Source: an uncultured Croceitalea sp. (lineage in GTDB: Bacteria > Bacteroidota > Bacteroidia > Flavobacteriales > Flavobacteriaceae). Taken from it: a stretch of DNA of 64,000 nucleotides. The stretch is from positions 682,001-746,000 of the forward strand of contig CANLWK010000001.1 of the NCBI GenBank assembly GCA_947494805.1. Direction: 5' to 3'. The position numbers and the translations under genes were made by a program. The first letter of the stretch is position 1. Each line of letters begins with the position of its first letter. The notes under the pieces were generated by a model, which was not told the origin of the DNA, searched no databases, and saw only the letters and a program-made list of their open reading frames with translations. Below are positions 1-8,847 of the stretch, piece by piece.

Positions 1-307
1 TGGGTTTCCGGCTACGGCCCCATTGACGAGTAAGGGCGCTGTTCACACTTTGACCAGGCAGCTGGCCGCTGAATATGGTAAAGACAATATAAAAGTTAAC
101 ACCATAGCTCCTGGAATCATTAGAAGTCCATTACAAGGAAAAATTGGAATTGAAGATGCCGATAGCCTTGCCGGATTGCATTTATTGAATAGAATTGGTG
201 AAGTCAATGAAATTGCAGAAGCTGCCTATTATTTGGCCACTTCCAACTTTATTACAGGAGAAACTATTAATGTGGCGGGGGGCCATACTATTGGCCACGC
301 TATCTAA
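1..307 (+). CDS. SDR family oxidoreductase, C-terminal fragment
   Basis: This is the 3' part of a short-chain dehydrogenase/reductase gene that starts before the window; the first complete codon is at base 2 and TAA is at 305-307. Visible are the helix after the active site (LTSKGAVHTLTRQLAAEYG), the loop IKVNTIAPGII that contacts the nicotinamide in this family, and the terminal strand ITGETINVAGGH. In classical SDRs the catalytic Tyr lies four residues before the Lys of SKG; here that position is Pro (A-P-L-T-S-K). The enzyme may therefore belong to an atypical subfamily or be impaired. The NTF2-like gene follows 10 bp later, so the two are probably co-transcribed. The substrate cannot be inferred. 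Confidence 0.88.
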   Translation, partial: GFPATAPLTSKGAVHTLTRQLAAEYGKDNIKVNTIAPGIIRSPLQGKIGIEDADSLAGLHLLNRIGEVNEIAEAAYYLATSNFITGETINVAGGHTIGHAI

Positions 308-317
308 ACCTTAAATT

Positions 318-686
318 ATGTATAACGAGAACAGAAAGGAAATAGAAAAGGTAATCAATAATTACTTTGAAGGAATCTTCAACGGAAATACCGCTCAGCT
401 TGAATCTTGTTTTCACGAAAACGTATTCATTTATGGAGATATCAAAGGCATTGAATATCTAAAAGGAATTGGGGAATATCTTGAGGGGATCAAAACAAGA
501 GAGAGCCCCAAGGACTTAAAGGAGACTTTCAAAATGAAAATCATCGGAGTGGATATTATAGGAAACATTGCGATGGTAAAATTACACGTGCCAATACTGG
601 GATATAATTATTATGATTATTTGTCTTTGACCAAAATCAATAAGGACTGGAAAATTGTGAACAAGGTATTTGCCCATGTAGATTAA
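318..686 (+). CDS. NTF2-like / SnoaL-like nuclear transport factor 2 family protein
   Basis: This is a 122-residue protein with no signal peptide. The N-terminal helix (NRKEIEKVINNYFEGIFNG), the following strand around HENVFIYGD, and the C-terminal sheet ending YLSLTKINKDWKIVNKVFA fit the cone-shaped NTF2 fold, in particular the lumazine-binding-like group common in Bacteroidota. Length is typical. Such proteins range from small-molecule binding proteins to isomerases, so no reaction can be assigned. It starts 10 bp after the SDR stop, and the pair may act on one substrate. This is an inference from position only. Confidence 0.82.
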   Translation: MYNENRKEIEKVINNYFEGIFNGNTAQLESCFHENVFIYGDIKGIEYLKGIGEYLEGIKTRESPKDLKETFKMKIIGVDIIGNIAMVKLHVPILGYNYYDYLSLTKINKDWKIVNKVFAHVD

Positions 687-755
687 ATAAAGTGAACAAC
701 AAGAAACATTTTTAGGTTTCAAGCGTCAGTTGTATTTAAACTAAGTCAGTAGTGT

Positions 756-2318
756 ATGAAAAGGAAGCTATTAAAATTTCTGAAAATAGTAGTGAGCATT
801 TTCGCTAGTATAACGGCAGTAATTGCGTCTGCACTATTTTGGCCGATGCCAGAGTTGGCACCACCTAAAAAACACGATATACTAATTGTTAAGTCAATAA
901 ATGTTATTGATGTAAAGTCGGGAGAAGTCATAGAAAACCGAGATGTTTTAATAAAGGACAACATCATACTTTCAATAGATGCTGGAGCGCTTACTGAAGA
1001 ATACACTGATGTATTATTAATTGATGGGTCAAATAAGTATCTGATACCAGGACTTTGGGATATGCATACGCATTCAAATCAACATTCTGAATGGCTCCAT
1101 CATCCACTTTTTATAGCCAATGGTGTAACGGGCATACGTGATATGTCTGGGCAACTTCATCAAAAAGATAGCTATTGGGTGGGCAGTAATGAGCGTTTGC
1201 AATGGAATGCAGAATTGGATGCCAATAAGAGGGTAACCCCTAGATATGTACTGCAAAGCAGCTATCAGATTGATGGTGCCTCCTCTGTTCCAAATGGTTT
1301 TCCTGAATTTTTTAAACTTCAGAAGAACGGTGATGTTGATTCCCTACTTCATTTTTATAAGAAAGAAAATGTGGATTTTATCAAAGTATATCAGCAAATA
1401 TTACCACAATACTATGAAGAGCTCGCATTGAAAGCACCGAGACATGGCTTGCATATTGCTGGCCATAAGCCTGTATTTATCAGTCTGGAAAATGCAATTT
1501 TGTTGGGGCAAAGAAGCTTCGAACACGGACGTGTATTTATGTTCGAAGCTTTTCCCAATGCAGAGGGCCTTCGTAATTCGAAAGATTGGAAAAAGTTTTA
1601 TTCCCAATCCAAAAAATCCATGGTAGGCGATTTTGACCTTGATAGTGCAATCCGTTTGATGGAATTGATGAAAGAGCACGATGCACATTGGGTGCCAACT
1701 CTTCAAACCTTAAAGTTTGAAGCATTTGCCCATGATCCATCATTCATAGAAAATTCGAACCTGAACTACATTTCCAATGTTAGAAAGAAATTGTGGTGGG
1801 GTATAGATGTAAAGAATAATGCCAAGAGGAATTTGTCAGAAGACAGCAAAGGACTTAGTACTGATTTTTACAATGCCTCTAGGGAACAAGTAAAAATGGC
1901 CCATAAAATTGGTGTGCCCATCATGGCTGGAACTGATGTAACCGATTCTTATGTATTTGCCGGATTTAGTTTGCATGATGAATTGGAAGATTTGACGAAG
2001 AGTGGCCTCTCCAATCTTGAAGCACTACAAAGCGCAACCCTTGTGCCTGCAAAATTTGCTAAGATGGATGGACATTATGGTAGTGTTGAAAATGGTAAAA
2101 TCGCTGATTTGGTTATTCTAAATGAAAATCCACTAGAAGATATCACCAATTCAAAAACAATTGATGGGGTGATTATGAATGGTATTTATTATAACCCAGA
2201 TAAAATAGAAGAGCTGAAAAACTATACAAAAACTATAGCTCAAGATTTTCATATGAACGTGAAAGTGTTTTTTAGTTTTCTAAATAGTCCTTTGATTCGA
2301 GTGCAATTCAAAGATTAA
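756..2318 (+). CDS. membrane-anchored amidohydrolase family protein
   Basis: A 520-residue metal-dependent hydrolase of the amidohydrolase superfamily (imidazolonepropionase/prolidase-like branch). Residues about 8-28 form a hydrophobic segment followed by WPMPELAPP, so the protein is probably anchored in or exported across the inner membrane. The composite beta-sandwich starts near DILIVKSINVIDV. The metal site is visible as HTH in DMHTHSNQHSEW, a candidate bridging Lys in VDFIKVYQQ, later His in HIAGHKP and SFEHGRV, and the conserved Asp in IMAGTDVTDS. The C-terminal LVPAKFAKMDGHYGSVENGKIADLVIL is the usual end of the family. The substrate is unknown; relatives cleave imides, dipeptides or lactones. 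The gene stands alone, 69 bp after the NTF2-like gene. Confidence 0.9.
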   Translation: MKRKLLKFLKIVVSIFASITAVIASALFWPMPELAPPKKHDILIVKSINVIDVKSGEVIENRDVLIKDNIILSIDAGALTEEYTDVLLIDGSNKYLIPGLWDMHTHSNQHSEWLHHPLFIANGVTGIRDMSGQLHQKDSYWVGSNERLQWNAELDANKRVTPRYVLQSSYQIDGASSVPNGFPEFFKLQKNGDVDSLLHFYKKENVDFIKVYQQILPQYYEELALKAPRHGLHIAGHKPVFISLENAILLGQRSFEHGRVFMFEAFPNAEGLRNSKDWKKFYSQSKKSMVGDFDLDSAIRLMELMKEHDAHWVPTLQTLKFEAFAHDPSFIENSNLNYISNVRKKLWWGIDVKNNAKRNLSEDSKGLSTDFYNASREQVKMAHKIGVPIMAGTDVTDSYVFAGFSLHDELEDLTKSGLSNLEALQSATLVPAKFAKMDGHYGSVENGKIADLVILNENPLEDITNSKTIDGVIMNGIYYNPDKIEELKNYTKTIAQDFHMNVKVFFSFLNSPLIRVQFKD

Positions 2319-2813
2319 GCTTTGTTAATGGCAAATAGTTGCACATGATCTACTTTGCCTTGATTCATTTTTTTGTCTATTCGTCATTGATCCTTTCAAA
2401 AATCTTTTAGCGTAAGTTGACGGTCATTTGAAATTGTGCTCATATAGTTTCGATACCTGTTATTGAACTTGTGATTTCTTCGGTTTTTTATCAGGTATGG
2501 TATTGTAAAATGTGATAAATGGAATACGTACTATTACAAATTCTCGCTTTATCGAGTAGGTCGCCATTGCGCTGAATTTGCGTTTAGATCAAATTGATGT
2601 GTGCAAATCAGAGTATATGCAGTCAATCTAAGATTTGGTTTTGTTCTAAGCGAAAAATAGGGGCCATGAAAGAAAGACCAAAACTTAAAATATAAGTTTT
2701 GGTATCATCAAATTATGTTTTGCCTAACGATCCAGTCAGTCGTTTTGCTTAGGAACGCTTCAATTTCAACAACTTTTTGTACGCTCGGTTTTGACTACAT
2801 ATACCTAGTGATT
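2319..2813. other. intergenic region between convergent genes
   Basis: About 495 bp without a credible gene. It lies between two 3' ends. The only clear structure is the perfect inverted repeat at 2677-2703. A short open frame starting near 2715 runs antisense into the quinone oxidoreductase gene and is not credible. Confidence 0.6.
2677..2703. terminator. 11-bp inverted repeat, possible bidirectional terminator
   Basis: The arms ACCAAAACTTA and TAAGTTTTGGT pair perfectly around a 5-nt loop (AAATA). It lies between the convergent amidohydrolase and quinone oxidoreductase genes, about 110 bp past the latter's stop. On the minus strand it is followed by a pyrimidine-rich run (TCTTTCTTTC). The stem is AT-rich, so the terminator role is tentative. 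Confidence 0.45.
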
Positions 2814-3818
2814 TTAATCCTTGATCTTAAGAACGTTCTTGCCTTTAGAGATGCCTGTTTCCATGTGTTTATGGGCCTTTGCCACCTCATCAATATTGAA
2901 AACTTTATTAATTATTGGCACTATATGACCTTGATTGATAATACTGGTGATTTTTGACAGATCGTTTCCTGATGGGGTCACCCAATTGTATTTGTTCTTT
3001 TTATGAAAACCATATTTTTCGCTATCACTAGGGTTATGATATACCGCGAAGGTTTCATTGGTAGGCACGTTAGATATATATGTTCCCGTTGCGGTTAAAT
3101 TGTTTCTGCAGACCTCGTAATTCTTGTTTCCAACCACATCAAAAATAATATCATACTTTTCTGATGATTTGGTGAAGTCGGCGTGTTCATAGTGGATGAT
3201 TTTTGTGGGGTTCAATGACCGCATGAAATTGTTGGCATGCATACTACAAACTGCCGATACTTCTAGACCAATATAATGTGCAATTTGTACTGCGGCACAT
3301 CCGACACCACCCGAAGCCCCATTGATCAGAATTTTTTGACCTTTCTCGGCATTTAGTTTTTTGACTATTGCTTGATACGCAGTTAAATACACCAAAGGGA
3401 TTGTGGCAGCTTCAACGTATGACAGATTGTTGGGCATCAATGACAAGGTGTCTTCTCTAGTTGTGCAATACGCTGCGTATGCACCGGTTTTTGCAAAGCC
3501 CGTTTTCGCGAACTCGTTATTCGAATCCATCATGGCGTAGACATTTTGCCCTACAGAGAATTTGGTGACCGATTCTCCGGTGGCCACTATTTTTCCGGCG
3601 ATATCAAGTCCAGGTATAATAGGCAGATGATCGTCGATTACTGAAGCAAGTATGCCCTTTCTAAGATATATGTCATGGGGATTTAAACCTGCTGCATAGT
3701 TTTCTATCAATACTTGGTTTTTTTCAATTTTCGGAATGTTTATATCCCTTTTTACAGTAAGTACTTCGGGGCCTCCGTACTGGGTAATCATTACAGCTTT
3801 CATAGTTCTCTTGTTCAT
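2814..3818 (-). CDS. NADPH:quinone oxidoreductase / zinc-independent alcohol dehydrogenase-like MDR protein
   Basis: A medium-chain dehydrogenase/reductase of the quinone oxidoreductase group. The N-terminal GroES-like domain opens with MKAVMITQYGGPEVL, contains AAGLNPHDIYLRKG and PGLDIAGKI, and the Rossmann domain has INGASGGVGCAAVQIA for NADP(H). The structural and catalytic zinc Cys clusters of alcohol dehydrogenases are absent, as in QOR proteins. The frame is open upstream to an ATG at 3866, but conserved sequence starts at ATG 3803, and ATG 3818 (MNKRTMKAVM) is a reasonable compromise. The gene lies downstream of the TetR gene on the same strand, with a TetR-type palindrome (4018-4039) in between, so it is the likely target of that regulator. 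It probably detoxifies quinones or enones. Confidence 0.9.
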   Translation of the reverse strand: MNKRTMKAVMITQYGGPEVLTVKRDINIPKIEKNQVLIENYAAGLNPHDIYLRKGILASVIDDHLPIIPGLDIAGKIVATGESVTKFSVGQNVYAMMDSNNEFAKTGFAKTGAYAAYCTTREDTLSLMPNNLSYVEAATIPLVYLTAYQAIVKKLNAEKGQKILINGASGGVGCAAVQIAHYIGLEVSAVCSMHANNFMRSLNPTKIIHYEHADFTKSSEKYDIIFDVVGNKNYEVCRNNLTATGTYISNVPTNETFAVYHNPSDSEKYGFHKKNKYNWVTPSGNDLSKITSIINQGHIVPIINKVFNIDEVAKAHKHMETGISKGKNVLKIKD

Positions 3819-4017
3819 TGTTCTTATATGTCTTAATTCTTTATCAATGGTTGTTTTTATCGTCAAAATTTGAAGATGCTGGTACTTTGATCGCTCATTC
3901 GGCAGAACTTGGTGTACAGATCTATATAATATTGGCTTGTTCTCATATTTCTATTATTTTTTGTAGCACAAATAATGTATTTCAAGATTTCTGTGTGCAG
4001 CCGCCACATTGATGTTA

Positions 4018-4039
4018 AATAAACGAATGTTCGTTTATT
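4018..4039. promoter_or_regulatory. TetR-type operator upstream of the quinone oxidoreductase gene
   Basis: A 22-bp near-perfect palindrome: AATAAACGAA, a central TG, then TTCGTTTATT. The core AAACGAA-NN-TTCGTTT is the same as the palindrome in front of the tetR gene at 4644-4659. Sharing the site on both sides of the regulator gene is typical of a TetR repressor controlling itself and its neighbour. Confidence 0.75.
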
Positions 4040-4056
4040 AAATAAAATAAAAAAAC

Positions 4057-4632
4057 TTATTTTTCTATAGCCTTCCATGATGCAGCCCTATACAGTTCTA
4101 TGTCGTTGGGCTGTAAGTCTAGTATACCATTTTCAATGTTACTTTTCATTATTCCATATAGCGGGGTAAGGGCGATATATACAAAATCTACCATAGCCAT
4201 TTCACGTATTGCTCCGTTCGCAACTGCGCTCTCAATAAAGTTGTTCAGCTTTTGGTAATAGGGCTTAAGATCTTTACTTTTTTCTTGTTGTACTATACAT
4301 GAATGGGTCATCCTTCGAGTAAAAATAAATTTCTTTGGAAACTTTGAACAATACTCATATGCCGATTGCCAAATGTTCTCAAAATTTGCTTTTATAGACT
4401 CATCTTCGTTCAAATTTTGAGAGATGAACACGAAGAACTCAGAAGTTATTTCATCATTTATAACTTGAAACATATCGTTCATGTTTTCAAAATAAATGTA
4501 AATACTTGATGACGATACCTTCGCTCTTTTTGCCAATTTACCGGCAGAAATTCCTTCTAAACCGATTTCATAAACTATGTCGATACATGCTTTTTTGACC
4601 CTTTGAACTTTTTGAATATCGACCGCTCTCAT
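4057..4632 (-). CDS. TetR/AcrR family transcriptional regulator
   Basis: A 191-residue one-component repressor. The N-terminal helix-turn-helix covers roughly residues 10-55, with AGKLAKRAKVSSSSIYIYFEN as the HTH and the characteristic IYIYF after the recognition helix. The remaining 135 residues are the all-helical ligand-binding and dimerisation domain. Its product lies upstream of the quinone oxidoreductase on the same strand, and matching palindromes flank the gene (4018-4039 and 4644-4659). The -7-like box TATTTTTG (minus strand, 4644 to 4637) abuts the upstream palindrome and ends only 5 bp before the ATG, so the mRNA may be nearly leaderless. I infer autorepression and control of the oxidoreductase in response to a small hydrophobic or quinone-like ligand. 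Confidence 0.9.
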   Translation of the reverse strand: MRAVDIQKVQRVKKACIDIVYEIGLEGISAGKLAKRAKVSSSSIYIYFENMNDMFQVINDEITSEFFVFISQNLNEDESIKANFENIWQSAYEYCSKFPKKFIFTRRMTHSCIVQQEKSKDLKPYYQKLNNFIESAVANGAIREMAMVDFVYIALTPLYGIMKSNIENGILDLQPNDIELYRAASWKAIEK

Positions 4633-4643
4633 GAAACAAAAAT

Positions 4644-4659
4644 AAACGAATATTCGTTT
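4644..4659. promoter_or_regulatory. TetR-type operator in the tetR promoter
   Basis: The perfect 16-bp palindrome AAACGAATATTCGTTT lies 12 bp upstream of the tetR ATG. A TAnnTTTG-type -7 box (TATTTTTG on the minus strand, 4644 to 4637) overlaps its edge by one base, so a bound repressor would block the core promoter. It matches the site at 4018-4039. Confidence 0.78.
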
Positions 4660-4962
4660 TATTATAAAACTTTGGCATTAATTTTTGATTGGGGCCATCA
4701 ATAGGAGTGTCGAGAAAGTACCTTCAGCGCGCAATCAAAACAAAAATAGAAATGAAAACACTTGGCATCAAAATTTGGTAAAATTGTCCAATGGCCTTTT
4801 TGAAATTTAGTGTGATCCATGATATCTCTGATTTTCAATTTCTGTTGACGTTTATGGTTCTAAATTGTAGTTCGTCTAAAAGCGTTTTTCAAGAATTCAG
4901 TTACATAGTAATTTTAGGTATGCTCCTTTAAAAGCTATTCTTCAACTAATTTTTTGAAAACT
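4660..4962. other. divergent intergenic region upstream of the molybdenum hydroxylase genes
   Basis: About 300 bp of AT-rich sequence between the divergent tetR and hydroxylase small-subunit genes. I see no open frame worth calling and no strong hairpin. It must carry the promoter of the hydroxylase operon, but no convincing TAnnTTTG box stands out. Confidence 0.5.
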
Positions 4963-5418
4963 ATGAATACTATTTTTTTTAAGCTCAACGGTAAAGAAGT
5001 TTCTACGAAGTCAGATGCTAACAAGCCACTACTTTGGGTCTTAAGGGATGAATTCAATTTGATGGGAACAAAATATGGTTGTGGCATTGGACAATGCGGA
5101 GCCTGTACGGTTCATTTAAATGGAAATGCCGTACGCAGCTGTTTACTACCTATTTCTCAATTACAAGGTGAGGAAATTACAACTATAGAAGGCCTTTCAG
5201 CTAAGGGCGATCATGTGGTTCAGAAAGCTTGGAAAGAAGTAGATGTGCCGCAATGCGGTTATTGTCAGGCAGGTCAAATTATGACCGCATCAGCGTTCTT
5301 GAAACAAAACCCTGACCCAACAATAGATGAAATAAACAATGCTATGCACGGCAATATCTGCAGGTGTGCCGCCTACCATAGAATTAGAAAAGCTGTTATG
5401 CTGGCAGCTAAGAAGTGA
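4963..5418 (+). CDS. (2Fe-2S)-binding small subunit of a molybdenum hydroxylase (isoquinoline 1-oxidoreductase / aldehyde oxidase type)
   Basis: This subunit passes electrons from the molybdenum centre through two [2Fe-2S] clusters. The plant-ferredoxin-like cluster is seen in YGCGIGQCGACTVHLNG with a further Cys in VRSCLLP, and the second, all-helical cluster in PQCGYCQAGQIM and NICRCAAYHRI. Its length of about 151 residues matches the two-subunit IorA type, which lacks a separate FAD subunit, so the acceptor is probably a cytochrome or membrane carrier. The ATG at 4963 (MNTIFFKLNGKE) is preferred over an in-frame TTG three codons upstream. The catalytic subunit follows after 14 bp. Confidence 0.95.
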   Translation: MNTIFFKLNGKEVSTKSDANKPLLWVLRDEFNLMGTKYGCGIGQCGACTVHLNGNAVRSCLLPISQLQGEEITTIEGLSAKGDHVVQKAWKEVDVPQCGYCQAGQIMTASAFLKQNPDPTIDEINNAMHGNICRCAAYHRIRKAVMLAAKK

Positions 5419-5432
5419 ACAAAATCAATTGA

Positions 5433-7715
5433 ATGATGCAAAAAAAAGTAGAAATGGATTTTAGCAGAAGGGATTTTCTCAGAACTTCTTCTTTGGTCGG
5501 TGGAGGAATGCTTATTGGGTTTAATTTTTTTACCGCATGCAAACCTGAGGCAACGATGCCAGTTGACCTAGCCTCTTTAGATTATAACGACTTCAATGCT
5601 TTTATCAAAATTTCTGATGAGGGCATGGTAACTATATTTTCACCAAACCCTGAAATTGGTCAAGGAATAAAAACGGCCATACCTATGATCATTGCAGAGG
5701 AGCTCGATGTGCCATGGCAACATGTTAATGTGGTGCAAGGAGCGCTGGATACAAAAAACTATGTACGACAAAGTGCAGGAGGAAGTAGGGCCATACGTTT
5801 GGGCTGGAGTTCTTTTAGAGAAACTGGTGCATTGGCCAAACAAATCTTAATCAATGCCGCAGCCAAAAGATGGGGGATTGACCCTGTCCATTGCACGGCA
5901 AAACAAGGTGAGATTATCAACAATAGGGGAGAGGTGCTAAATTATGGACAGGTTGTCAATGAAGCGGCATTGCTAGAACAAGAGAGAACGAAAAAAGAAG
6001 AAAATGACAAAAATGCAATTGCAAAGAGACCAGTATTAAAAAACCCAAAAGATTTTACGATCATCGGAAAAGCGGTTACCAATGTAGATGTTGATAAGAT
6101 TGTAACCGGTAAACCACTATACGGAATCGATTTTGTTAGCCCCGGTATGGTTTATGCATCTGTTTTAAGACCACCAGCTTTTGGAAAAGTTTTAAAATCA
6201 TTTGATGATGAGGAAGCAAAGAAGATGTCAGGTGTAATCGATGTCATTAGAATTGGTGAAAAAACGCAAAAAATAATCGAGGGCTTAGAGATCCCCAATG
6301 TGCTGCTCACCAAAGGTGTGCTGAACAAAAGCGACAAAGTGGTGGTAATTGCCAAATCTATTTGGGAGGCAATGAATGCAAAGAAGAGAATAAAAGCAGT
6401 TTGGGTAGATGATACTCCCTCTGAAAGTACTGAGGATCATGATGAAATTCTGCTCAAACTTTTATCCGGCTCTAAGTTTGAGACAAGACGTAAAGACGGC
6501 GATATACAAGAAGCTTTTAAAAACGCGGACAAGATTTTAGAGCGTACCTACGAATCACCTTTTCTTCCGCACAACTGCATGGAGCCCATGAATTTCTATG
6601 CCGACGTGACTGATAGCAAAGTACATTTGGTCGGGCCAACACAAACTCCTGGATGGGCAGCAGATCTCGTGGCCCAATTATTAAATCGAGATTTGAAGGA
6701 AATAGAATTGCAGATTACCCGTGCCGGGGGCGGTTTTGGGCGCAGACTATTTGGAGATTATGTTTTGGAAGCTGCCGAGATATCTGATAAAATAAGGCGA
6801 CCAGTAAAAATGATTTCAAGTCGAGAAGATGATATGTTAACGGGTACCTATAGACCGGCAATAAAATATCGTTTTAAAGCAAGTATCAAAGATGGTGAGA
6901 TTACAGGGTACCATATAAAAGAGGCAGCCATAAACGGCACTATGCATCCGACGATACCACACTTTTTTCCTGCAGGCGCTATTGAAAACTATCAAGTAGA
7001 TGTCGCTTATTATCAAAGCAATATAAGTACAGGGCAATGGAGGGCACCGCATACAAATTTTCTTGCATTTGCGGATCAAAATTTTTTTGATGAATTGGCT
7101 GAGATTCTAGAGAAAGACCCTGTTGAAATGCGTTTGAATATGCTCAAAAGAGCAGCGAAAAATACAGATGAAACCATAAAATATTCGGCTGAACGCCTGA
7201 AAGGCACAATTGATTTGGTCGTTGAAAAATCAGATTACTACACTACAAAAAAAGGAGTTTATAAAGGACTTGCCGCTTACTACTGTCATAACACCTATGT
7301 TTCTGAGGTGGTCGAATTGACAATGGAAGGAAGTGTTCCCAAAGTTAAAAAGGTTTATGTGGCTGTGGACTGCGGAATAGTAGTAAACCCGCTAGGTGCC
7401 AAGAACCAAATAGAAGGAGGTGTCATCGACGGTATTGGCCACTCAATGTATGCCGATTTTGGTTTTAAGAACGGCGTGCCACTAAATAGTAATTTTGATT
7501 CGTACCGTTTGATAAGAATGAAAGAAGCCCCTGAAGTGGAGACCTATTTTGTAGAGAACAATTTTAATCCGTCCGGTTTAGGGGAACCATCTCTGCCACC
7601 CGCGGGGGCTGCAGTTGGTATAGCCTTGAAAAAAGCTATTGGAAATAGAACTATGAAGCAACCACTCATTGGTCATATACCGGCTAACAAACTTACGGAC
7701 AGACAAGATTCATGA
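5433..7715 (+). CDS. molybdopterin-binding catalytic subunit of xanthine dehydrogenase family (IorB-like), Tat-exported
   Basis: A 760-residue catalytic subunit for hydroxylation of N-heterocycles or aldehydes at a molybdopterin cytosine dinucleotide centre. The N-terminus shows a twin-arginine motif SRRDFLRTS, a hydrophobic core, and FFTAC, which fits a lipobox, so the enzyme is probably a periplasmic lipoprotein exported folded. Family sequences visible include NPEIGQGIKTAIPMI, VQGALD, RQSAGGSRA, GGGFGRRLFGDYVLEA, GQWRAPHTNFLAF and the C-terminal GLGEPSLPPAGAAVG with its conserved Glu. Length is usual for the family. ATGs at 5433, 5436 and 5454 are possible starts. It forms an operon with the Fe-S subunit, which would be co-exported. 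No Moco insertase gene (XdhC type) is nearby. Confidence 0.94.
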   Translation: MMQKKVEMDFSRRDFLRTSSLVGGGMLIGFNFFTACKPEATMPVDLASLDYNDFNAFIKISDEGMVTIFSPNPEIGQGIKTAIPMIIAEELDVPWQHVNVVQGALDTKNYVRQSAGGSRAIRLGWSSFRETGALAKQILINAAAKRWGIDPVHCTAKQGEIINNRGEVLNYGQVVNEAALLEQERTKKEENDKNAIAKRPVLKNPKDFTIIGKAVTNVDVDKIVTGKPLYGIDFVSPGMVYASVLRPPAFGKVLKSFDDEEAKKMSGVIDVIRIGEKTQKIIEGLEIPNVLLTKGVLNKSDKVVVIAKSIWEAMNAKKRIKAVWVDDTPSESTEDHDEILLKLLSGSKFETRRKDGDIQEAFKNADKILERTYESPFLPHNCMEPMNFYADVTDSKVHLVGPTQTPGWAADLVAQLLNRDLKEIELQITRAGGGFGRRLFGDYVLEAAEISDKIRRPVKMISSREDDMLTGTYRPAIKYRFKASIKDGEITGYHIKEAAINGTMHPTIPHFFPAGAIENYQVDVAYYQSNISTGQWRAPHTNFLAFADQNFFDELAEILEKDPVEMRLNMLKRAAKNTDETIKYSAERLKGTIDLVVEKSDYYTTKKGVYKGLAAYYCHNTYVSEVVELTMEGSVPKVKKVYVAVDCGIVVNPLGAKNQIEGGVIDGIGHSMYADFGFKNGVPLNSNFDSYRLIRMKEAPEVETYFVENNFNPSGLGEPSLPPAGAAVGIALKKAIGNRTMKQPLIGHIPANKLTDRQDS

Positions 7716-7817
7716 TATATGGGTGAAAACCCGACCAATGGATTCCTTTGTTGCCTTTGGTAATGTACATGTTATAATTTCACTATTTTAAATTCTTAAT
7801 CTAGAAGACTTTAGCGC

Positions 7818-8846
7818 ATGAATAGTAAAGCAATTCGTTTTAACCTTTTTTTTTGGCTCATATATTTCGCTTATGAATGGCTGGGGCGTGCATCAATAGG
7901 AGATGAATATTACAGATATCTCATTACGGCTTTGGCACTGGTGCCATTGACTTTTTTGGCGTCTATTCTAACAATGCATGTTTTGGTAAAGAACTATTTT
8001 TTGAAGGGTAAAAAAAGTGAATTCTGGATTTACTTTGCCATCAGTGTATGTGTTTTTGCCCTCTTGAGAAGGAGTTTTGTCTATTTCTATGTATATCCGA
8101 ACTATTTGCCCCATGCCCTATCGGAAATGCCTTATATCTATTGGCCCAAGTTGCTGGTTGAAGCTGTAAACATTTACTTGATAGTAGCTCTTTATACACT
8201 GTTTCATTTTGTTAGAGAACTATATAACCAGCGCAAAATAAGTTTCGAACTTCAAAGAGATAAGATTGAAACCGAACTCAAGTTGCTGAAATCACAGGTT
8301 CACCCGCATTTTATATTCAATACGCTTAACAATATTTACTCTTTGGCCATACACGGAAATCCAATGACCAAGGATTTGATCTATAGGTTGTCGGCATTTT
8401 TAAGCTATAGCCTGTATGATGGTTCCAAAGATACCATTCCATTGAAACAAGAATTGGATTACATCATGCATTATATTGAATTAGAGAAAATAAGATATGA
8501 GGAAGGATTGGATATTTCTGTCAATGTGTTTCAAGAAGTTGAAGGTTTTAAGATAAGCCCAATGCTGCTTTTACCCCTTGTTGAAAATGCCTTTAAACAT
8601 GGCCCAAACCATCTAATCAAAAACAATTGGATAAGACTTGATTTTACAGTTTGGGACCAGTGGCTGACATTTAAAATTGAAAATAGTATGCACGGTTATA
8701 ACTTCAAAACGCTTTCTAAAAACGGTGGGTTAGGCTTGGATAACCTGCAAAAAAGATTGGATATTCTTTATCCATCAACCCACTCACTAAAATTATTAAA
8801 ACAGGAAGATTCGTATTTGGTTATATTAAAACTCAAAAGTTTTTAA
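7818..8846 (+). CDS. LytS/YehU-type sensor histidine kinase
   Basis: A 342-residue kinase of the His_kinase (PF06580) type. Four hydrophobic segments occupy about residues 5-135. A coiled-coil linker (ELQRDKIETELKLLKSQ) leads to the phosphoacceptor motif VHPHFIFNTLNNIYSLA with His164 as the expected site. The ATPase half follows, with PLVENAFKHG as N box and GGLGLDNLQKRL as G box. The cognate response regulator starts 1 bp after the stop, so the two are translationally linked. The pair follows the hydroxylase operon by about 100 bp; control of that operon is possible but not shown. Confidence 0.93.
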   Translation: MNSKAIRFNLFFWLIYFAYEWLGRASIGDEYYRYLITALALVPLTFLASILTMHVLVKNYFLKGKKSEFWIYFAISVCVFALLRRSFVYFYVYPNYLPHALSEMPYIYWPKLLVEAVNIYLIVALYTLFHFVRELYNQRKISFELQRDKIETELKLLKSQVHPHFIFNTLNNIYSLAIHGNPMTKDLIYRLSAFLSYSLYDGSKDTIPLKQELDYIMHYIELEKIRYEEGLDISVNVFQEVEGFKISPMLLLPLVENAFKHGPNHLIKNNWIRLDFTVWDQWLTFKIENSMHGYNFKTLSKNGGLGLDNLQKRLDILYPSTHSLKLLKQEDSYLVILKLKSF

Positions 8847-8847
8847 A

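Noticed and set aside
2715-2957. 80-codon plus-strand ORF
   Set aside because: It is mostly antisense to the quinone oxidoreductase gene and shows no protein-like pattern.
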